This document shows, in pieces, positions 5,932-6,247 of a stretch of 6,247 bases of DNA; within the stretch, counting starts at the first letter, position 1; each line of letters starts with the position of its first letter. The notes under the pieces were generated by a model. That model had not been told where the DNA came from. It searched no databases and saw only the letters and a program-made list of their open reading frames with translations. Source of the stretch: an uncultured Acidimicrobiales bacterium. GTDB taxonomy: Bacteria > Actinomycetota > Acidimicrobiia > Acidimicrobiales > SZUA-35. The translations under genes were made by a program, and so were the position numbers. Location of the stretch: NCBI GenBank assembly GCA_938028175.1, contig CALJAE010000041.1, positions 1 through 6,247 of the forward strand, given 5' to 3'.

Positions 5932-5943
5932 ATAGGGCCCTAT
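5932..5943. promoter_or_regulatory. 12-bp perfect palindrome, candidate operator
   Basis: ATAGGGCCCTAT is its own reverse complement. Flanking bases extend the symmetry to 16 of 18 positions (5929-5946). It lies in the divergent region between menA and the reductase gene, directly before a TATAAC box on the plus strand. Its half TAGGGCC recurs at 5972-5978, 39 bases downstream and 8 bases before the reductase ATG. This is a plausible site for a dimeric regulator of one or both genes; the regulator is unknown. Confidence 0.4.
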
Positions 5944-5944
5944 G

Positions 5945-5950
5945 TATAAC
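5945..5950 (+). promoter_or_regulatory. Possible -10 box for the reductase gene
   Basis: TATAAC matches five of six positions of the TATAAT consensus and would place transcription start roughly 30 bases before the ATG at 5987. A -35 element at the right distance (TTATCC at 5922-5927) is poor. The opposite strand also reads TATACA here, so the box could serve menA instead. Confidence 0.3.
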
Positions 5951-5986
5951 AAGTGTGCCCTTCGGCTGGGTTAGGGCCGATTTATC

Positions 5987-6247
5987 ATGATTGAAAAACA
6001 GCTCGCAGGTAAGAAAATCGCCATCACTGGTGCAACTGGATTTCTAGGAACCGCCTTGGTGGAAAGACTTTTAAGGGTCACCCCCGAAGCTCACCTTGTC
6101 CTTCTTATACGCCCAGGAAAGAAGTCAAGTGTCGAGCAACGAGCCCGGCGTGAAATCTTCCGCAACAACATCTTTGATCGCCTGATCGACGAGATCGGCA
6201 AAGACGCTTTTGAAGACCGACTCGCAAGTCAAGTCCAAGTCATAGAA
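5987..6247 (+). CDS. Fatty acyl-CoA reductase-like short-chain dehydrogenase, 5' part
   Basis: The first 87 codons are present and the frame is still open at the window edge. Residues 9-21 (KKIAITGATGFLG) form the first strand and glycine-rich loop of an NAD(P)-binding Rossmann fold of the extended short-chain dehydrogenase type. The following LLIRPGKK (39-46) and the charged helix with NNIFDRLIDEIGKDAFE match the N-terminal region of fatty acyl-CoA reductases (NAD_binding_4, 'male sterility' family), which use NADPH to reduce acyl-CoA to aldehyde or alcohol. Actinobacterial members are often fused to further domains such as a HAD hydrolase or acyltransferase; the missing part would decide. 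The ATG is supported by the family start just before the Rossmann motif. The only purine-rich site (AGGG, 5973-5976) is 10 bases away, weak. It is divergent from menA with a shared 118-base control region. Confidence 0.85.
   Translation, partial: MIEKQLAGKKIAITGATGFLGTALVERLLRVTPEAHLVLLIRPGKKSSVEQRARREIFRNNIFDRLIDEIGKDAFEDRLASQVQVIE

Noticed and set aside
5869..5952. N-terminal extension of MenA to a TTG at 5952.
   Set aside because: The added 28 residues have no MenA similarity, and the DNA holds the palindrome and probable promoter elements.

Overview
The window looks like chromosomal sequence from an actinobacterium, most likely of the Acidimicrobiia type. This is inference. It rests on menaquinone synthesis (MenA), a long-form hibernation factor next to comF, exported proteins with long Thr/Ser/Pro-rich stretches, a J-domain protein ending in an actinobacterial-style Cys-containing exported domain, and a secreted protein with the 'TLVNL ... 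C..Y' pattern common in actinobacterial exported proteins. I see no rRNA, tRNA, insertion sequence, integrase, phage gene or CRISPR array. Coding density is very high and no gene-free stretch exceeds 150 bases.

Layout. (1) 2-688 (+): the 3' part of an exported or surface protein with an acidic segment, a Thr-rich linker and a folded C-terminal domain. (2) 3712 down to 693 (-): five genes in one direction: a 60-residue zinc-ribbon protein, comF, hpf, a lipoprotein, and a secreted Ig-like protein whose ATG overlaps the lipoprotein stop codon as ATGA. The last gene converges on gene 1 with only 4 bases between the stop codons, and a perfect inverted repeat covers both stops. (3) 3858-4343 (+): a small membrane protein with a long Thr/Ser/Pro tail, preceded by a strong Shine-Dalgarno sequence. 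(4) 5868 down to 4368 (-): menA followed 4 bases later by a membrane-anchored J-domain protein. (5) 5987-6247 (+): the start of a fatty acyl-CoA reductase-like short-chain dehydrogenase, cut by the window edge and divergent from menA.

How the parts may work together. MenA makes the lipid quinone precursor of the respiratory chain. HPF silences ribosomes under starvation, and ComF is a phosphoribosyltransferase-fold protein that often neighbours hpf. The lipoprotein and secreted protein downstream of hpf form a tight two-gene envelope unit of unknown role.

The most unusual non-coding signal fills the 70-base comF-hpf gap. Two perfect inverted repeats (9 bp and 7 bp) are interleaved in the A-B-A'-B' order of an H-type RNA pseudoknot. 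They begin at the base after the comF stop and end 7 bases before the hpf Shine-Dalgarno sequence. A second compact signal is a 12-bp perfect palindrome in the menA/reductase divergent promoter region.
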